DNA of 64,000 nucleotides from Histoplasma ohiense (Eukaryota > Ascomycota > Eurotiomycetes > Onygenales > Ajellomycetaceae): contig JAEVHH010000005.1 of NCBI GenBank assembly GCA_017607445.1, forward strand, positions 1,121,001-1,185,000, written 5' to 3'. This document shows, piece by piece, positions 10,632 through 23,481 of this stretch (position 1 is the first letter of the stretch; each line of letters begins with the position of its first letter). The notes beneath the pieces are model-generated. The model saw nothing but the letters and a program-made list of their open reading frames with translations, was not told where the DNA came from and did no database searches. Made by a program: the position numbers and the translations under genes.

Positions 10632-13600
10632 ATGGCGAATACGTTGTCCTTTCGGAATCCATCCAGCGTCCGGCCATCACGCTATCGCACTCCCTCCCCG
10701 CCACGACATGCCATCGAGTCGATCTCACCTCGCGCTCCCGTCCATATCTCATCCTTCTCCACCCGCGATGTCCATCCCAACGATGCCCCTCAGCAACCCC
10801 GATATGACACATTTAGAGAGAAAGAGTCCTCATTGAAAAATGGGTGGAGTAATGCCTCCCAGGATGGGCGGGCGAGTCTTGATCATTCTAGTCACCACTA
10901 CTCTTCTGGCGGTTCATCCAGCAACGACGCAAATACAAACCCCGCTAGCAAAGTCGGCCACCAAAGGACCGGCTCAAACATCGATACTCTGGCCACCATT
11001 GCACTCGCGACAAGTCCAACCTTTGCGCCTCTTGCCTACGATGAGCATCCTACTGCCATATCCCCAACAACCCATCACGCACCTGCTCCAGATCAGTCTG
11101 AACGGCCATCCAAGCGCGCTCGATCGGAAAAGGCTCCATCACCTACCTGGCTAATGGGAGCTTCCAGGCCTGCTACGAGCCATGTTTCCACCTTTGATAG
11201 CATGAAAACCGATGCAGAGTTGTTGCTTAATTTTGCGAGACCCAGCAATTTTCCACCCCTCCAAGAGGGCTCAGGACCACAGCAGCTGGCTGCGCATGAG
11301 CTAGCGAACGGCCAGCAGCTCGGCGTTAAATGGGCCACAGATACTGCTAACCTGTGGGCGAAAAGATGGGATATTACTGCGGAGAACAAACCATCTTCTG
11401 CTTTCTTCAGGAACAACAATAATGGTACCCCATCACGCATTCGATCGAGGTCTGACGGTTCCGCATTCACGGGAAGACCACTAATGAATGGCTTCTCTGG
11501 ACCGTCTCTACCCCCATTGATGGGTCCCGCCCTTGAGGATGACTTGATCGATCCACACCACATTCCAGATCAACATCATAATAATGCACAAGCAAATGGC
11601 CCTAATGGCCAGGAAACACCATCGGCACAACTCCAACGTCCAAAAAGTGTGCCTACGTCCGATTTGAAAGAGGAAGACTCCGATAACGACAGTTCTAACC
11701 AGGCAACCTGCGCAGCTTGTAACCTCGATCGAATCGCGTCTGACAGTGAAGACGAGGAGGCCGTGACTTGGATAAATTGTGATGGATGTATGAGGTGGTT
11801 TCATATCGTGTGTGCGGGATTCAAAAGTGACCGCGACACCAGGATAGTTGACAAATTTATCTGCCGTGGGTGTCGACCTAGACATGGACCGACTACTTTC
11901 GTACGCAAGTCCTCCCGCGCACGAACAGCTATCGACTATGCGAGCCTAAATCAGGGGTTCGTCATGTCATCCACCGAAACACCAGAGCATCATTACATCC
12001 AGCCAATCAAAGAAGGGAAGATCACTTTTTTGCCAGACCACTTTGCTCGGATACGTCCGGAGTTGGTCACTGCTGAATACTTTGAGCGAGGTATAGGAAT
12101 GACTGAACCCGTAATCATTCCCGCATCTCTCAATACGCGCTGCTCTGTCCCTGGCTCAGCCGATTATTATGCACCCGAAGCCTCCACACAGGAGGAATTT
12201 GATGAACTCGCTGACAACATGCCCGATGATGATGTTGACTTCAACGAAGTTCTCGATTGCGGTCAGGATTTGTTGGACATGGTCATCCCGCAAGGTCTTA
12301 CTGTTCGACATGTAGCTGAGCTTTATGGACCTGAAGAGCGAGTCGAGGTGATAGATGTCAAATCGCAGCAGGGGGAAGACAAGAGATGGAACATGCAACG
12401 CTGGGCAGATTACTACTACGACGATTCTGCGTCGAAAACTGTTCGCAACGTAATCAGCCTCGAGGTTTCCAACAGTCCTCTAGGAAGGCTCATTCGACGA
12501 CCCAAAATTGTCCGCGACCTTGATCTCCAAGACCACGTGTGGCCTGCCGAATTGCAAGCCATAGGCGAATTTCCAAAAGTCCAATTCTACGTCTTGATGT
12601 CTGTTGCAGATTGCTATACCGACTTTCACATTGATTTTGGTGGCTCTTCTGTCTACTACCATATTTTGAAGGGAAGGAAAACTTTCTTTTTCATTCCGCC
12701 CAAGGACAAATACCTGAAGAAATATGAGGAATGGTGTAACTCGGCTGCGCAGGACACTACTTTTCTCGGAAACCAGACCAAGGAATGCTATCGAGTTGAC
12801 CTTTCAGCCGGTGACACCATGCTTATTCCATCTGGTTGGATCCATGCCGTCTGGACACCGGAAGATAGTCTTGTCATTGGCGGAAACTTCCTCACAATGA
12901 TGAACTATGGAATGCAAATTAAAGTTGCGAAAATCGAGAAGGACACAAAGGTCCCCAAGAAATTCCGTTACCCATATTTTCAGAAAATCATGTGGTATGC
13001 TGCCATCAAGTACTTGGAGGACGATCCCATTCCACAGACAGTTTTGGAGTCATTCTCGCGTGACGAAAACTACCGCTTCTACCGCGAATATCCGATTTAC
13101 TATGAATTCGGAGAAAATGGCAATGGTGCCGAACCTGGGTCACTGTATTACAATGCACGCTTCTACTCCCAAGCAGAACTGGATGGCCTGCCTGAACTAG
13201 CAAAATATCTCCTGAGGACTGCCTTGATTGCCGGTGGATACCAAGTTGATGGGGTCACGACAGAAACTAGGAACGCTGTGAAAAAATCCATTCCTAAAGG
13301 ACCAACAGATCCCGTTAACACTGTCATAAAATTCGGGGTGTGGGTAGCTTGGAAACGCGGCAATGAGCATGCCGCAAGCTGGACACGCCCGGGTGCCATA
13401 TCTCTTGATACTAAGGTTGACATGTCTGGTAGGAAACCAGCTGGTAGACCTAGTCGACGCTCCCAGCGGAATATCGTTGCTGAAAGCCCGCAGCTCAATA
13501 ACAACCTTGAATTGAGAACCGGTCGCCGTCCCTCCTATCAGTTATCCGAATTTAGTACGAGTGGTACTTCCAATACCAGTCTTGCTTCTACGAATGCACC

Positions 13601-15226
13601 CTCCACAAGCGGAACACCAGCCCCGCCGAAACGAAAGGCCTCTCTTGTTGATATGAAATCCGAAATTACCCATGCAACTAAGCCGCGTTTGATGTCCAAG
13701 TCGACTGGCCTGGGTCCAAAACGCGTTGCGTGTGATGCTTGTCGAAAACGACGGATCCGTTGTCGACATAAAGATGAGCAAGGCCTAGATGCTGTAACAT
13801 CCATGGCAGTCAAGCAACAACACCTCAATGGCAGGGATATGGCAACTGCTGGCTCCTTGAACCTTGCCTCAGCTACATATATGGATGGGATTGAAGAACA
13901 CCTTTCTGGGAAGCGGGATGCGATGTTGCCTAGCTCCGTAGATGATTCTTCAGCACTCTTTATGACCCACCAAGCCAACTCAGGCAAGATGAAAGGGTTT
14001 ATTCCGAATTCCTCCAATCCTGGAAAGAAGGGCCGTAGCAAGGCTTGTGACGAGTGTCGGAAGAGCAAGGTTAGTTTTTCTCTATTCTGTATCTTCTCCA
14101 TCCAAAGGTTTTAACATGTTCTAACCATTTTTGCGCTCAGCGTCGTTGCATCCATGATGAAAATGGCCGGATAGATCCTGTCAAAGCGCAAGAGCGGTCA
14201 AAGCCCCGAGCGACAAGTTCCACTAAACGTCCTCGATCCAGCGATGGCAATATATCCCCCACGTTAAGCAAGCGTCAAAGGCCAGAATCTGAGTATTCTG
14301 AAGAGGAACTTCCTCAGACCAAGTTGAACTTTGAGACTGTTCAATTGCAGGGTCGTATGAATGGGCAAAATGAGAAGCTAGTCTCCAGTGAGAATGCTGG
14401 AATTCCGTCACACAGCGAACTTGCCACGAATCAAACATCATATGCCTCACCACCCACATTGAAAGCCGATCTCGTGACAGCATCAGAAGTTACTGCGTCC
14501 TTATCAGCAACCACGGGCCCAGCAAGCAGCCTAGTCTCTCCTCCTACCTCACTCGCAGACGATATGGAAGTCGACCCTAATCAGACCGATGGCGAAGCGA
14601 AGCCTGCCGTGAAGAACGAGCAACAACAGCGAGAACACTATGGTGGACGGTCTGTCGTCAATGATGCTCTCACCACTTTATGCCGAAACGCTTCCCGTCA
14701 CCAGCGCCATGCTCCTGAAGCCACTGTTCCCGCAGCAGAAGTGGGCAGTCGCAAGATGACGACGGCAACACACGCTCCACCCGCGACCGTAACAGCACCT
14801 TCAGACTTGTCAGTAGCTATCCCATCTCCATCTGCCTCTACTTCCATTCTAAAAAAGCCATCATCATCTACTCTTTCCTCTCCCTCCCCCCGCCCATCCT
14901 CTTCGCATCACTGCACAAACGTGCACCCGTTTCCTTCCTCAACCTCTTCTTTAAAACACGAAATGGAAACCAAGCAGCACAATCCCGTTGTTGACAAGAA
15001 ACGCCTTGAAGGAAGCCATCCCCCTCCTCAACCCAACAGCAACAACAACAACAACAACAACAACAACAGACACACCTCGCCGACCTCTCCGCATCGCCGC
15101 AGCAAACTGACGGGTCGTGACCGTGGCAGCTTCTCAGATCCGGACGCTGACCCCGACACTTTGCGGTTGATCAGGGAGATGCAGGAGCAGGACTTTGGGT
15201 TGAGGAAGAGGCCTTCAAGGACGTGA
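10632..15226 (+). CDS. JHD1: JmjC-domain histone demethylase, Jhd1/KDM2 type, with PHD finger
   Basis: A nuclear 1507-residue protein in two exons (10632-14069, 14141-15226; 71-nt intron, phase 0). An N-terminal disordered part is followed by a PHD finger at about residues 358-412 (CAACNLDRIAS, INCDGCMRWFHIVCAGF, FICRGC). The JmjC domain is at about 620-790. The Fe(II) ligands are visible as H-x-D in FHIDFGG (about H666/D668) and H738 in PSGWIHAVW, and IKVAKIEKDTKVPKKFRYPY follows. So the active site looks intact. Members of this family demethylate H3K36me1/2 using 2-oxoglutarate. Two short Cys motifs follow: CDACRKRRIRC (about 1033) and CDECRKSKRRC (about 1138). The second is split by the intron between K and R. 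The tail is Ser/Pro-rich with an Asn run encoded by (AAC)n near 15040-15068. The start at 10632 is the first ATG after only GTG-type upstream codons. Retaining the intron would stop the protein at 14114. Confidence 0.9.
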
Positions 15227-17247
15227 CTGAACGGGACTGACTTGATGAATTAAATCTCTTTTTCCTCTATTCTCTCAATGTTCGGCTCGAACCAACTACA
15301 GTCGTGCCCCTCCGGTCTTCCCATAACTTTTCACTTCTCACAGCGTGTTTTCGTTACTTAGCGGAGTACATTTCTCTTGCCACCCAGCCTTTCGTTTCTC
15401 TTGGAATCCGTTTACCCAGCTCAGACACAACCATATGTCAAAATTGGGATCCCGATATTATATTCTCCGATTTACACCCTGACCGGAGTGGGAACTTATA
15501 GGTACCACAGGAGTCATTCCTTCATATTACTTTTTCATTCTCCTTACCCGCTGTGTTTGCACTCAGGCAATCCGAAATCGGGGGTCAAAAACAGTCCGGC
15601 CACTGTATCTCTCCCTCCCGCCGTTTCCATAACTTTTTTTTTATCTCATGGTGTTACTTTAGTCTTTCTACTTTCACCATCCCATTCATACCGACTCTCA
15701 CCCTCACATTCCCATAGTTTTCCATGTTTATTATTTTCACTATTCCTCATTTTATCTCTTGTCTATGTCACCTTTTGTTTCGCTTTTCTCTGTTATTCTC
15801 GGATTGTTTCTCTTATCGTACCAGGTTTGGTGAGGCGAGGTTACGGCTGGCGTTTTATTATTTATATCCCTTATCTCTTGCTCTTCTCTTCCTTCCCTTT
15901 TTATTTCCTAATGTCTCTCTTATGTCTTTTCCCTTCATCTCCATATCAAGCCTGCGCAATGCTTTTATCCATTTGTTTTCCTCTTTGCCCACGATAATCC
16001 TTTTCTTCCTTCCTCTTTTTTTGCTTTTTCTTTCTTGTAGGTATTTCTCTGGCGGGCGCAGGACAGACCTGGGGTTCTCCCGAATTCAAATTCGGTTTCC
16101 CTTTTTTTTCATTGATTTGTGTATGGGTGGATTATGACAGTAATCAATCAGGTGGAGGAGACTGGGAGTTTCTGTGATTTTTTTCACACGTTCAATTCCA
16201 ACCATTTTTTTCTCTCTTTACATCCAATTTGTTTGCCGCTCTCTTTTCTTTTTTCCTTTCTTGAACCATTCAATTCTAAAGTATCTAGGAACCAGCTCCA
16301 CCACCTAGCTTAACATAGTTTTTTGTTTTTTCATGCGTTTTCTTCCTTGTTGAACAACAGCCGCCTCTTTTTTTCTTTTTTTTTTGAGAGAGAGAGAGAG
16401 AGTACACTCCGGTTTCTTTTTATCTTCCACTAGCTTGTTTTTTCTCTCTTCCCATTTTGCGCCGATTGAAACCACTTCCATTTGCTTCTATTGTTACCCA
16501 CAGAGGTTAATGGAGGTGCCGGGGAAGGTAACAGGCGAGTGAGAGGGAGAAATACGAATAGTGATTATTACTTCATCTTCTCATGGTTTTCTTTTCACCC
16601 TTCCTGCCTCTCCCATCGCCATATCCCTTTCCTAATGTACTGTACATATCTCTATGTATGGATGGATGTACATGTACTGTACATATATATATATATATAT
16701 ACATAGTTTTCTTACCAGAAGCTTTGCTACTACTGAAACAGAAAGGAACGGACAGGAGCATTGACAGGAGAAACAAGGGACAATGCCGAGAGAATCAACA
16801 ATTAGAACTAAAATAACAACTACCATGCTACCGATTCCAATTTACCATTCTATCTTATTCTATCCCACCGTCTAACGCCCTGATCATGTATGTCTATATG
16901 TTGTATGTATACAAGCTGGTGGCATGTTAACCAATACTGGAAAAAACGCCCGGGATAAAAATGAAATAATCAGGGGTATAATAAGATAGAAGTCGTAAAA
17001 GAAGAAGAGAAAAAAGCATATGTCCCAAGAGACGCCTCCTCATTCATCCTCTTCCTCCAGGGGAAATTGCAAAAAAAAGAGACCAAAAACCCACAGCAAA
17101 CATAGCTCAGAATATAACAATCATTAAAAACTCCCCATTAAAGAGTCCCATGTTCCCCCACAAACGCCGCACCCAGCCAACCCTCCTGTCTATCCATTTT
17201 AATCTCAATGAAAAACAAAAAGAGGAAAGAAAGATATAAACTCCATT
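15227..17247. other. intergenic, 2 kb, strongly pyrimidine-biased plus strand
   Basis: From about 15240 to 16480 the plus strand is dominated by T and C, which leaves long stop-poor but meaningless frames. It probably includes the JHD1 3' untranslated region. It holds a (GA)n tract at 16387-16401 and a (TA)n microsatellite at about 16683-16702. Two copies of ACTGTACAT lie at 16639-16647 and 16676-16684. The stretch from 16960 to 17247 is A-rich and is probably the 3' end of the minus-strand Vps62-like gene. Confidence 0.5.
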
Positions 17248-19299
17248 TCACAACGGCGTCGCGCCATTCCTCTCTAAAACCTTCTCTATATCCTCGTCTC
17301 TAAGTTCCTCCCCTTCCCCAACATCTACCCACCTTTTCGATCTCACACCACCTCCAATCCAATTCTTAATCACACATGGATCAGTCGTAGCACCTCCGCA
17401 TATCTTATCACGGCCGAGCTCCTTAAATCTCGGGCCATATGGGCCGTTCACATAGTGGTATTGCCCGACGAACCTATACTGTCTCCGGTCACCCAGGGGA
17501 TAAAACTTATCGCCCCAGTGGCCGGCAAAGTAGAACCATGCGGTTGGCGACTGGGGGTTGGCGGTTGAGGCACGTAAGACGTCGTTATTATGATCGTATG
17601 TGTAGCCGTGGTAATTGCGGGCGGGATCCCAAAGTGGGCCGCGGTCAGTTCGGTCATGCAGCAATCCCCAGGGGAGAATGTAGGCGTGGGTGCCTGGTGT
17701 AGCGTACATGGCGTGTGTCCCAGAGGCTGAATATATAACAGGCTAGGACTGTGAGTCAGTCGGAATAGCTCAAAATGACATAATTATATCAGATTTGGAA
17801 GAGGAGCTTACCCTTTTCCCCATTTTCTCTACAGCATCATAGCTAAAAGCCTCCCCAAACGAATGCTCGCTAAAATAGATAGCTTTTGGAGTACCGTTGT
17901 GGAACCGAACAAGTGAATGTTCCCAATCGCCAACGTGATTCCCGAAACGGATGTTAAGAACCTTATTGCCGAGATTAAAGCTGTAAAAGTAGAACCAAAA
18001 CGCATCCACAATGCCATGGCCTTTATCCACGACGATCAAAACAGCTGGTGCCTTGCTACGGCCAGGCTTGTCATTCACGTCGTCACGTATACCTCCTTTA
18101 TCCGGCCGTGGGGTTGCTCCATCATCCATAAAATCGTATCTGTCAACGCCCTCCGCCAGAGGAGCCTGCGGAAGCGAACCGTGGTGCGTTTCGTCACCTC
18201 CTTCCATTTGGGGACTGTTATTCCTTGCATCATACCAGTCCTCCATTTCCTCGAGCGGTACATCTTCTTGCACGTCATAAATTCCACTCTGCCACTCCAA
18301 TTCGTCCTCTGTATCATCAGGCTTTGGGATGTTGCCCTCCGACCCCAGCCAAGATGGTCGATCCTCCACATTGTCCTTACTGGTCAAGAATACGTATTTT
18401 CCACCCTGATACTTGTTAAACTCACTGAGGTTAGCGAGGGTGGGATGCTCTGCTTGAGCCTGAATAGGAGTGTAATTCAATTCTGGTGTGATGTGGTATA
18501 GATGCTTCGCAATATCACTGGGCCAAAACTGCTCTTCAGAGAAAAGGTGGACTAGGGGTGCATATTCCAGGACATAATCGGGGATCGTGCGCAAACGGCG
18601 TTCATCGTTGGTCCAATCTTCAGGGCGGGTTTTATTTCCGCTCTTCCAATAGGACTCCCACTCCTCCTGCTCTCCGTCATCACCATCCTGGATAGGATTG
18701 CGAGGTCCAAAACGACCCCTTAGTCGAAAATGAGTAGCTCCACAGAGACTAAGCCATCGGCATGCTTTACGATCCCACCAGGAATGTGAAGTCGAAACCC
18801 AGTCACTTTCTTCCCTATCCTCTTCATACCAGATGAAAGCAGAAGGGTTAAGAGCCCTAGCCAGGCTGTTTATAGAGACATAGGCGATTAAAGCCGAGAG
18901 AATGGTGATCGCTGCCCGAGATTTTGTCCTCATTTGCTGGTAGATAGAAGGATCCGATTGCGTCCAGGGGTTGGTAGAAAGTTGAGGGATCAACGCAGAT
19001 TCGGGAGGCGGGAGACCGCCGCGCGGTACGTCTGCCGGATGTTTATTATTCGCTCCCGGTTTGGGGATTTCAGGCTCAGGAAGATTTGGGACAACAATTG
19101 TCTGGTTTCCGTCTTCTTCTTCGTCGTCGTCGTCTGGAGATAGAACTCGTAGTTCATCTGGTGCGTTGATATGTGAAACAAGGGGTGTTGGAGTGAGAAC
19201 GGGATGATGCACAATTACGGGATGTAGATGTACTGGCTGGGTAGGCAGGGTCGGGGGAAGGAGCGGTAGCTGCCCGCCATTCCCAAGCATATGCCGCAT
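17248..19299 (-). CDS. VPS62: Vps62-like protein with one predicted membrane helix
   Basis: About 660 residues in two exons (19299-17812 and 17742-17248; intron 17743-17811, phase 0, restoring KMGKR|PVIYSASGTHAMYATPGTHA). The N-terminus is Pro/His-rich and then acidic. Residues about 130-152 are hydrophobic (SRAAITILSALIAYVSINSL), so it is likely a single-pass or signal-anchored protein. The conserved domain covers PDYVLEYAPLVHLFSEEQFW, AFWFYFYSFNLGNKVLN, FGNHVGDWEHSLVRF, PKAIYFSEHSFGEAF, HAYILPWGLLHDRTDRGPLW and AWFYFAGHWGDKFYP, as in fungal Vps62/DUF946 proteins. Yeast VPS62 affects cytoplasm-to-vacuole protein targeting; the molecular activity is not known. The first ATG in frame is at 19299 (MRHMLGNGG); a stop lies two codons before the preceding GTG, so an extra upstream exon is possible but not needed. 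Confidence 0.8.
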
Positions 19300-21018
19300 C
19301 GCCACTGTTTACAGCGTAAGCGTATGTCACGTTCGGGCTTGATTTCTGAAGGGCAAGGGGAATAGAGACAGAGTGCGGGAGAAAGCTGCTTCGTGGAGAG
19401 GCGGCAGAGTATGAAAAAGGACAGGTTCCCTGGAACCTTGGTTCTGGACGTGGCGCATGGATATCATCAGGCCCACCACAGCCCTCACTTTGGGATCTAT
19501 AAAAAGATCGTATTGCACACAAAAATATATCAACAGAGGAAAATGGGAAACATCAACAAAAGTTTTAACCCCCCTGCCAAGTCACAAGTTCGTCAAAAAG
19601 TGTCACGGCCACTTGGTGGACGGAGAGGGAGGGAAGACCAACGTTTAAACCATAAACTGCAAATTTGCAGAGCGAAGGGTATAAAATGAGCAAGCAAGTA
19701 AGGGGGAGACTTGTAGTATTCTTATTATAAAAGAAACACTTACTCTTAACCCAGTATCGTGTGAAGACTTGGTGGAGAGAGCGCTGATGTTTGGGATTGC
19801 AGCAGCTTGTGATTGCCCCTCATACAGGTAGGTTCCAGCTGTACCAAAAAAAGAAGAGAGAAAAAGCAAAACTCTATTTATTCTTAGTTTGGAGAGCTTG
19901 GAGTTATCTCTGCAGCAAAGCGTCACGGCTAGTATGGACGCACTCAGGCACGACGGGAACCTTCCTGATAACCTTAAAGAACTGCTAGAGTTAGATGAGT
20001 TATCGATGGCCCGAGTCTCATCACCCACTAGCAACGGATGACCAGCATCAGAGCGGCGAGCTGGGCGTGAGAAATGAAGGGCGATTGATTGATCACATTG
20101 TGGATATTTGCTTGGAGCGCTGCTCGGTATATGTGGGAGATATCAGAAGTTGAATGTTGGAAAATGGATGATGCACGTTAGTTTCAGCCTTTGTAGCTGC
20201 AGTTGGCAGTTGTCAATCTGGATCCCAGCGTGGTTGACCAAAACGAGCCGGCGGAGTATTCTATTCGTTATCTTAACGCAGAAGGCTGTTTCATCCTATC
20301 GCGTATCGCCATCAGTGTGTTTTGGAGTAAATATTGATCAGTCAGTGAGAGGCGCCTGGATTCCTCAGTAGGCGCGTGAGCAATACTAGTATTATGTTTA
20401 GAACTCTGTGGCGACATACAGTATCGTGCAGAGCAGATGACGTCTACTTATTCAGCTTTCAAAGATATATATATATATATCTTATCCTAATATTCTTCCT
20501 CCATTTTGATATTTCATCGTCTCATTCATTCATTCATTTTTTTAGCTTCTCCCCTTGTCCCTGTCCAGCCGATGACCTCATCGCCGCCCGCTTATGTCAT
20601 CGAACAATGACAACATCAACAGCGTTGCTATCACGTCTATGTATCTTTGCTCCCTTGAATCCATCTTTCAGGGGCCAATTTTCCAAGCCATGTTTTAGGA
20701 TAGCTTCCCGCAACTGGGTATTGCGATTATGGATGAATGGATGGCTGACCCTTGAGCTCAAAATTCCCGCCGCGGAGTACCTCCCTGAGATCTCAAGCTC
20801 TCCATTCCTCGTGAATGAGCTTCATATGAAGCCGTCCCAGACCTAACACCTCAAGAGCAAGTAGTGGCAGAGCATCAATTACCAGATACATTACTGTCTA
20901 AATGGTTTAAGCTTTGATACTGACATCTTTATATGTCTTATCCAGCCATTGCCCTGCCTCCGGCGCAATGAATCGCGCTCCCGGGTCTATACCCTCTCCC
21001 CACCATACATATACTACG
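19300..21018. other. intergenic between divergent Vps62-like and TFIIIC genes
   Basis: About 1.7 kb without a recognisable coding sequence. A (TA)n tract lies at 20466-20481, followed by T-rich sequence and CATT repeats near 20523-20538. Several open frames of 80-156 codons exist but show biased composition and no family features. Confidence 0.45.
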
Positions 21019-21643
21019 ATGGTCGCATCAGATGATTCTGACTCTGGATATGAATATGAATATGATGATAACTCGCAAGAGGTGCGTGCAAACCTTAACT
21101 ATAACATACCTGTCTGGAAGAGGCGTCTGAGCTGGCTATGCTTCCCTCCGACTATTTGGAAACGGACTACTGCTAATGGTCTTTGCGATATCTAGACATT
21201 CTACCTGAACCTCGACCTGACAACATGCAATGGTCCCATTCGAGTTCCACGCAAGCGCGTTGCATCTACGCCCGCTGCTCCCACCACATCATTAGACTCC
21301 CCGCATGCCCCATCTCTAAATGCCCGTGACGATCAGCAACAGGTCAATACCAACGCAGACACTGATCCGGACATCCAAGACCAAGACCAAGACCAAGATC
21401 AGGTCCAAATCATGGATTTGCATTCCGAGAATCCCATCATCTCCTACCGAAACCAGGTCTTTTCTTGCTCATGGGTTGACCTTGTCGGAACAGAGATGAC
21501 CTTCTCAATGCCTGAAGAACGCTCCACACTTCCCCGCCTCCGACAGCATCGAGACTACGATCTTATCTCCGCCAATCGTGTTAAGATCCTAGGTCACAAG
21601 GTGAACTTGATTACCGGCTCCTCTGAGATACCGAAGGCCGGTA

Positions 21644-21675
<32 letters not shown>

Positions 21676-22044
21676 TCTATCCCCACATCTGCGCCAATAC
21701 CGGACAATGACGAAGTGTCAACTACCCCAACAGCAGCAGCAGCAGCAGCAACACTCCCCCGTGTCCCATCCACAAGCCAAGCCCTCTTCCTCGAGCGCCT
21801 CATGAATGCCAAACGCGCCAAGGGCGAGTCAGACATTGTGCGCACCACCTTCTCCCAAAAGCGCAACCAGAACTTCGAAGCCAGGTTGCGTGGTTGGGCG
21901 CGCACGGGGGAGCAGATGGCGGAGCTGGAAATGCTTAACCGGCGTGTGCTGCAGGGTGATGTGAATGCGTTGAGAGAGCTGGAGGATATTTATGCGCGTG
22001 CGGAGGAGCCAGCTGGAGCGGGGCAGACGCAGGAGCAGGAGTAG
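21019..22044 (+). CDS. TFIIIC subunit with triple-barrel domain (TFIIIC_sub6/Sfc7-like)
   Basis: TFIIIC binds the internal promoters of tRNA genes and recruits RNA polymerase III. Exon 1 (21019-21081) encodes an acidic start, MVASDDSDSGYEYEYDDNSQ. Exon 2 (21196-22044) opens with TFYLNLDLTTCNGPIRVPRK, the hallmark strand of this domain, and continues with NPIISYRNQVFSCSWVDLVG, GTEMTFSM and DLISANRVKILGHKVNLI. The intron 21082-21195 is phase 0. The C-terminal half has an Asn run from (AAT)n at about 21645-21677, an Ala run, and a helical region from SQALFLERLMNAKRAKGESD onward. About 303 residues; an in-frame ATG at 20968 would add 17. Its family relatives are yeast Tfc7, S. pombe Sfc7 and human TFIIIC35. 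Domain assignment is good; the equivalence to one named yeast subunit is less certain. Confidence 0.82.
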
Positions 22045-23481
22045 ATGCTGGAGTCAGCTACGTCTACGCAATGGCAGGGCTTCATGGAGGTGATGGGAGT
22101 GTGGAGGCGGCGGCGGCGGAGGTACATGCGCCGCGACAACTAGAGAACGCTGTACCTTCAAAAGCCGGTGGTAGGGGTCAATGCGGGTGAGCGGCCCCTT
22201 ACATCAAGTGATGGGTTTACGGGAACCTGCGGGATTTTTTGGGGGAGGTTGTGGGGGTAGAAGTGAATTTGTTACGTACAGTTCATTATTTATGATATGG
22301 GGTATTTTTTTTTTTCCGTCAATTTGCCGGAGGGGTGGCTATTGCGAAACGTGGCTGAGACTCTGTGACTGGGCCTCGTGCGACGGGTTTTGCGCTGGAG
22401 CGTCTGATCATCCGGACTCATTTCGCAAGGGCCGGGGCCATGCGATCCGTGCGATAGTTAAATATTTTCCCAGTGATGTACTGTACATGTATCCGTGCAT
22501 CCGTAGAGAACAGGTACATTCCACCTATGTCAACGGAACTACAAACACATGCATGGCATCCCGCGGCCCATGTATATATATATATATATATATATATACC
22601 CGACAAGGGAAATTCCAAATGCCGAATCCTGTGTGCCGATGCCAAGGATCTATTCATCGCAGCGGAAATCATGGGGAATCTCAAATTACCACATACTCAA
22701 AACGACATAGCCTAAATAGGGGGTGACCTATGTTGGCGGGGACATTTTCGCGTCCTATTCAGTAAAAGGGGGTTTTTGATTAACGGTGGTATAATGTATG
22801 AAGCTAGCTATAGGACATGGGCATTGGTTCGGATATGCAACTCATATCAGAGTGGTGAGTTGAGGCCAACGTTGAAACATTCCTCCGCCGGCACCATGCC
22901 CATTTCGCTGCGGGCGAACTGCACAAAATTCGATCAAAAAAGAATGGAAATAGGAGACAGAGGTAAAAAGGAAAGTAAAGAGAGGGGAAAGAGAGGGGAA
23001 AGCGAGGGAGGGAGGGAGGGTACAATAAATAAAAGCGAATGTCAATCCTAAAAGCAAAATACGCCCAGGGACGGACGCCCAGAGAAAATAAAACAAAAGA
23101 AAAGAAAAGAAAAGAAAAGAAAACGAAGGCCCGGTCCTATCTATATATTTACCAATCTATATGTGCATATGATGTACCCTGCAAGGAAAACCAAAAAAAA
23201 AAAAAAGGAGGAAATTGCATACGCCCGAACCCCAATTTGATATGACTGGCAAAAGAAAAAAAGAGGCGGTTCAAACAAAGAACCAAAGCGACTAAAGACA
23301 GGAAATAAAAAAGGAAAGAAAGAATTAAGAGATTAATAAGAACGGGGGGATATCGAAAGCGAAGGGGTAGAAGGAAGAAAGGAAAAAGCAAACAAGGAAC
23401 AGAGCCACGAGCGACGGCATCAGCGACGTCCCATGCTCCGTGAAGCATTCACACAAAAGGATACTTCAGAAATTCAGCTCC
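22045..23481. other. intergenic between convergent genes, with G-quadruplex motif
   Basis: No coding signal. It contains ACTGTACAT at 22480-22488, a (TA)n tract at about 22572-22598, purine-rich sequence 22940-23020 ending in four GGG runs, and an (AAAAG)n-like array at about 23097-23122. This is the 3' flank of both the TFIIIC gene and the small minus-strand gene. Confidence 0.45.
23006..23020 (+). other. canonical G-quadruplex motif
   Basis: GGGAGGGAGGGAGGG: four runs of three G with single-A loops, the most stable type of intramolecular G4 sequence. It sits in a longer purine tract, about 460 nt downstream of the minus-strand gene ending at 23482 and on the opposite strand to it. Confidence 0.6.

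Noticed and set aside
15377..15997. 206-codon plus-strand open frame, very hydrophobic
   Set aside because: Its leucine/phenylalanine/serine content follows directly from the T/C bias of the strand; no family features, and other overlapping frames are open too.
20376..20846. 156-codon plus-strand frame between the Vps62-like and TFIIIC genes
   Set aside because: It translates a (TA)n tract and CATT repeats and shows no domain; likely chance.
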